5,652 nucleotides of DNA from an uncultured Bacteroidales bacterium. Its GTDB lineage: Bacteria > Bacteroidota > Bacteroidia > Bacteroidales > UBA932. The stretch's first letter is position 1. Each line of letters starts with the position of its first letter. The notes under the pieces were generated by a model. It ran no database searches and had not been told where the DNA came from. It saw nothing but the letters and a program-made list of their open reading frames with translations. Positions 5,119-5,652 of this stretch are shown here, in pieces. The stretch spans positions 1-5,652 of the forward strand of contig CAKULN010000094.1 of assembly GCA_934667175.1 (NCBI GenBank), given 5' to 3'. The translations under genes were made by a program, and so were the position numbers.

Positions 5119-5431
5119 GGTCAATTTTGCGGATTGCCTCATAGTACTCGTGGCGGGCCGGGTTCTCCGGGAACCAGCCTTTCAACACACGCTTTTCCTG
5201 CTCAAACACCTCCAGAATGCCCCAGAAGCAGGAAAAGGCGGCGGCGCCAAGTACGGTGGAAAGCTCTTCATGATTTACGAATATCGAAGCGGCGGCGAAG
5301 GCCAGTCCCGCGACCAGTAGCAACCACCAACTCCCTTTGCCCCAATGATATTCCATCTTAATGACTATGGGATGGCATATTCCTATAATGAGAAAGGTCG
5401 CCGCTCCGACTATTATTCCGCTTAAGTTCAT
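5075..5431 (-). CDS. DUF4491 family small membrane protein
   Basis: This 118-residue protein has three likely membrane segments: residues of about 3-22 (GIIVGAATFLIIGICHPIVI), 34-51 (SWWLLLVAGLAFAAASIF) and 58-74. A cytoplasmic tail reads EVFEQEKRVLKGWFPENP. The motif HPIVIKMEY near the start and EQE-RV-KGWFPxNP after the last segment are what I recall of DUF4491, a family of unknown function common in Bacteroidales and Firmicutes. Known members, as I remember them, end soon after GWFPxNP. Here the chain continues, and residues 106-118 (GGSTGSPTASSGR) and the TGA stop lie in or between REP-like repeats, so the tail is probably acquired. A consensus -7 box lies 23 bp upstream of the ATG. The peptidase gene follows 149 bp later on the same strand. 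No function is proposed. Confidence 0.82.
   Translation of the reverse strand: MNLSGIIVGAATFLIIGICHPIVIKMEYHWGKGSWWLLLVAGLAFAAASIFVNHEELSTVLGAAAFSCFWGILEVFEQEKRVLKGWFPENPARHEYYEAIRKIDRGGSTGSPTASSGR
5091..5118. repeat. Inverted REP-like hairpin within the DUF4491 coding end
   Basis: GCGG (5091-5094), one bulged T, TGGT (5096-5099), core GAGCCTGTCGA (5100-5110), ACCA (5111-5114) and CCGC (5115-5118) make an 8-bp stem with a single bulge, the most stable-looking hairpin of the family here. In the DUF4491 frame it encodes part of the GGSTGSPTA tail. It could also pair with the opposite-facing copies at 4961-5085. Confidence 0.7.
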
Positions 5432-5453
5432 GTTCGATCACTTTTTTAAATGA

Positions 5454-5461
5454 CAAATTTA
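5454..5461 (-). promoter_or_regulatory. -7 box of the DUF4491 gene promoter
   Basis: On the minus strand TAAATTTG is a perfect TAnnTTTG match. Transcription would start near 5447, about 16 nt before the ATG at 5431. The region 19-21 bp further upstream has only a poor -33 match (AATG-like), so the promoter may be weaker or activator-dependent. Confidence 0.45.
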
Positions 5462-5535
5462 CGAAATAATATTGATTTTACATTTTGATACCTACGTTTC
5501 ACGATACAGTGCGGACAGTTTAACTATATATAGGG

Positions 5536-5567
5536 ATTGCTGGAATATGGCGAGGGTGGTAACTTTG
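5536..5567 (+). promoter_or_regulatory. Bacteroidota-type promoter pointing out of the window to the right
   Basis: ATTG (5536-5539), a 20-bp spacer and TAACTTTG (5560-5567) give a 3/4 match to the -33 box, ideal spacing and a perfect -7 box. Transcription would begin near 5574. An ATG at 5620 opens a frame to the window edge (MKRARGRETPG, 11 codons) that could be the start of a divergent gene, but it is too short to judge. Confidence 0.42.
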
Positions 5568-5628
5568 TGGTCGGATAGTGATTATCGTCACAAAACAAGA
5601 ATCTTTTAAGCCAAATGAAATGAAAAGA

Positions 5629-5652
5629 GCCCGCGGTCGAGAGACACCGGGC
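5629..5652 (-). terminator. GC hairpin at the window edge, possible minus-strand terminator
   Basis: GCCCG (5629-5633) and CGGGC (5648-5652) pair across 14 bases. Read on the minus strand, the hairpin is followed by TCTTTTCATTTC, a T-rich tail, which suggests the end of a leftward gene lying beyond the right edge. The stem touches the last base of the window, so its full length is unknown. This reading competes with that of a rightward gene starting at 5620. Confidence 0.35.

Larger units (their letters stand above)
5432..5652. other. Non-coding right end with divergent promoter signals
   Basis: These 221 bases carry no gene I can support. They hold the leftward -7 box for DUF4491 (5454-5461), a rightward promoter match (5536-5567) and a GC hairpin at the edge (5629-5652). 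The base composition is AT-rich between 5445 and 5535. Confidence 0.55.

Noticed and set aside
4882..5361. Plus-strand 159-codon frame over the repeat cluster
   Set aside because: It runs through the repeats and antisense to the DUF4491 gene, and its sequence (SLRQAQRP-type segments) is a translation of the repeats.

Overview
The window reads as chromosomal DNA of a member of the order Bacteroidales (phylum Bacteroidota). The evidence is a UpxY-type NusG-like antiterminator next to a Wza-type polysaccharide export lipoprotein, a DUF4491 membrane protein, a large DPP IV-like S9 peptidase, AT-rich translation starts without a clear Shine-Dalgarno, and several matches to the Bacteroidota promoter (-33 TTTG, about 20 bp, -7 TAnnTTTG). 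I cannot fix the genus. All five recognisable genes are on the minus strand, so the genes run from right to left.

Right to left: 5432-5652 is non-coding, with a good promoter pointing left (-7 at 5454-5461), a good promoter pointing right (5536-5567) and a GC hairpin cut by the window edge. Next come a small DUF4491 membrane protein (5075-5431), a secreted S9 peptidase (1986-4925) and a HAD-family phosphoglycolate phosphatase-like protein (1115-1774). A 372-bp gap (743-1114) holds a 13-base C tract, a strong promoter match and a leader of about 150 nt. Finally there is a UpxY-like antiterminator (146-742) and, 11 bp on, the first 44 codons of a polysaccharide export lipoprotein (1-134). The left edge therefore looks like the entry to a capsular or exopolysaccharide operon, whose biosynthesis genes would lie outside the window.

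The most unusual content is a family of 23-bp, GC-rich, REP-like elements. They lie on both sides of the S9 peptidase gene (1807-1929 and 4961-5118), inside it in frame (4044-4066), and over the 3' end of the DUF4491 gene. Aligned copies share an 11-nt core (GANCYTGYCGA) flanked by 4-bp arms that differ between copies yet stay complementary (CGCT/AGCG, CACT/AGTG, CGGT/ACCG, TGGT/ACCA). This points to a conserved hairpin rather than a conserved sequence. One cluster has grown into head-to-tail 23-bp copies, two of them identical. No transposase for these elements is in the window.

The peptidase, phosphatase and DUF4491 genes have no evident functional link to each other or to the polysaccharide operon. 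Their co-orientation may mean only read-through or shared housekeeping context.
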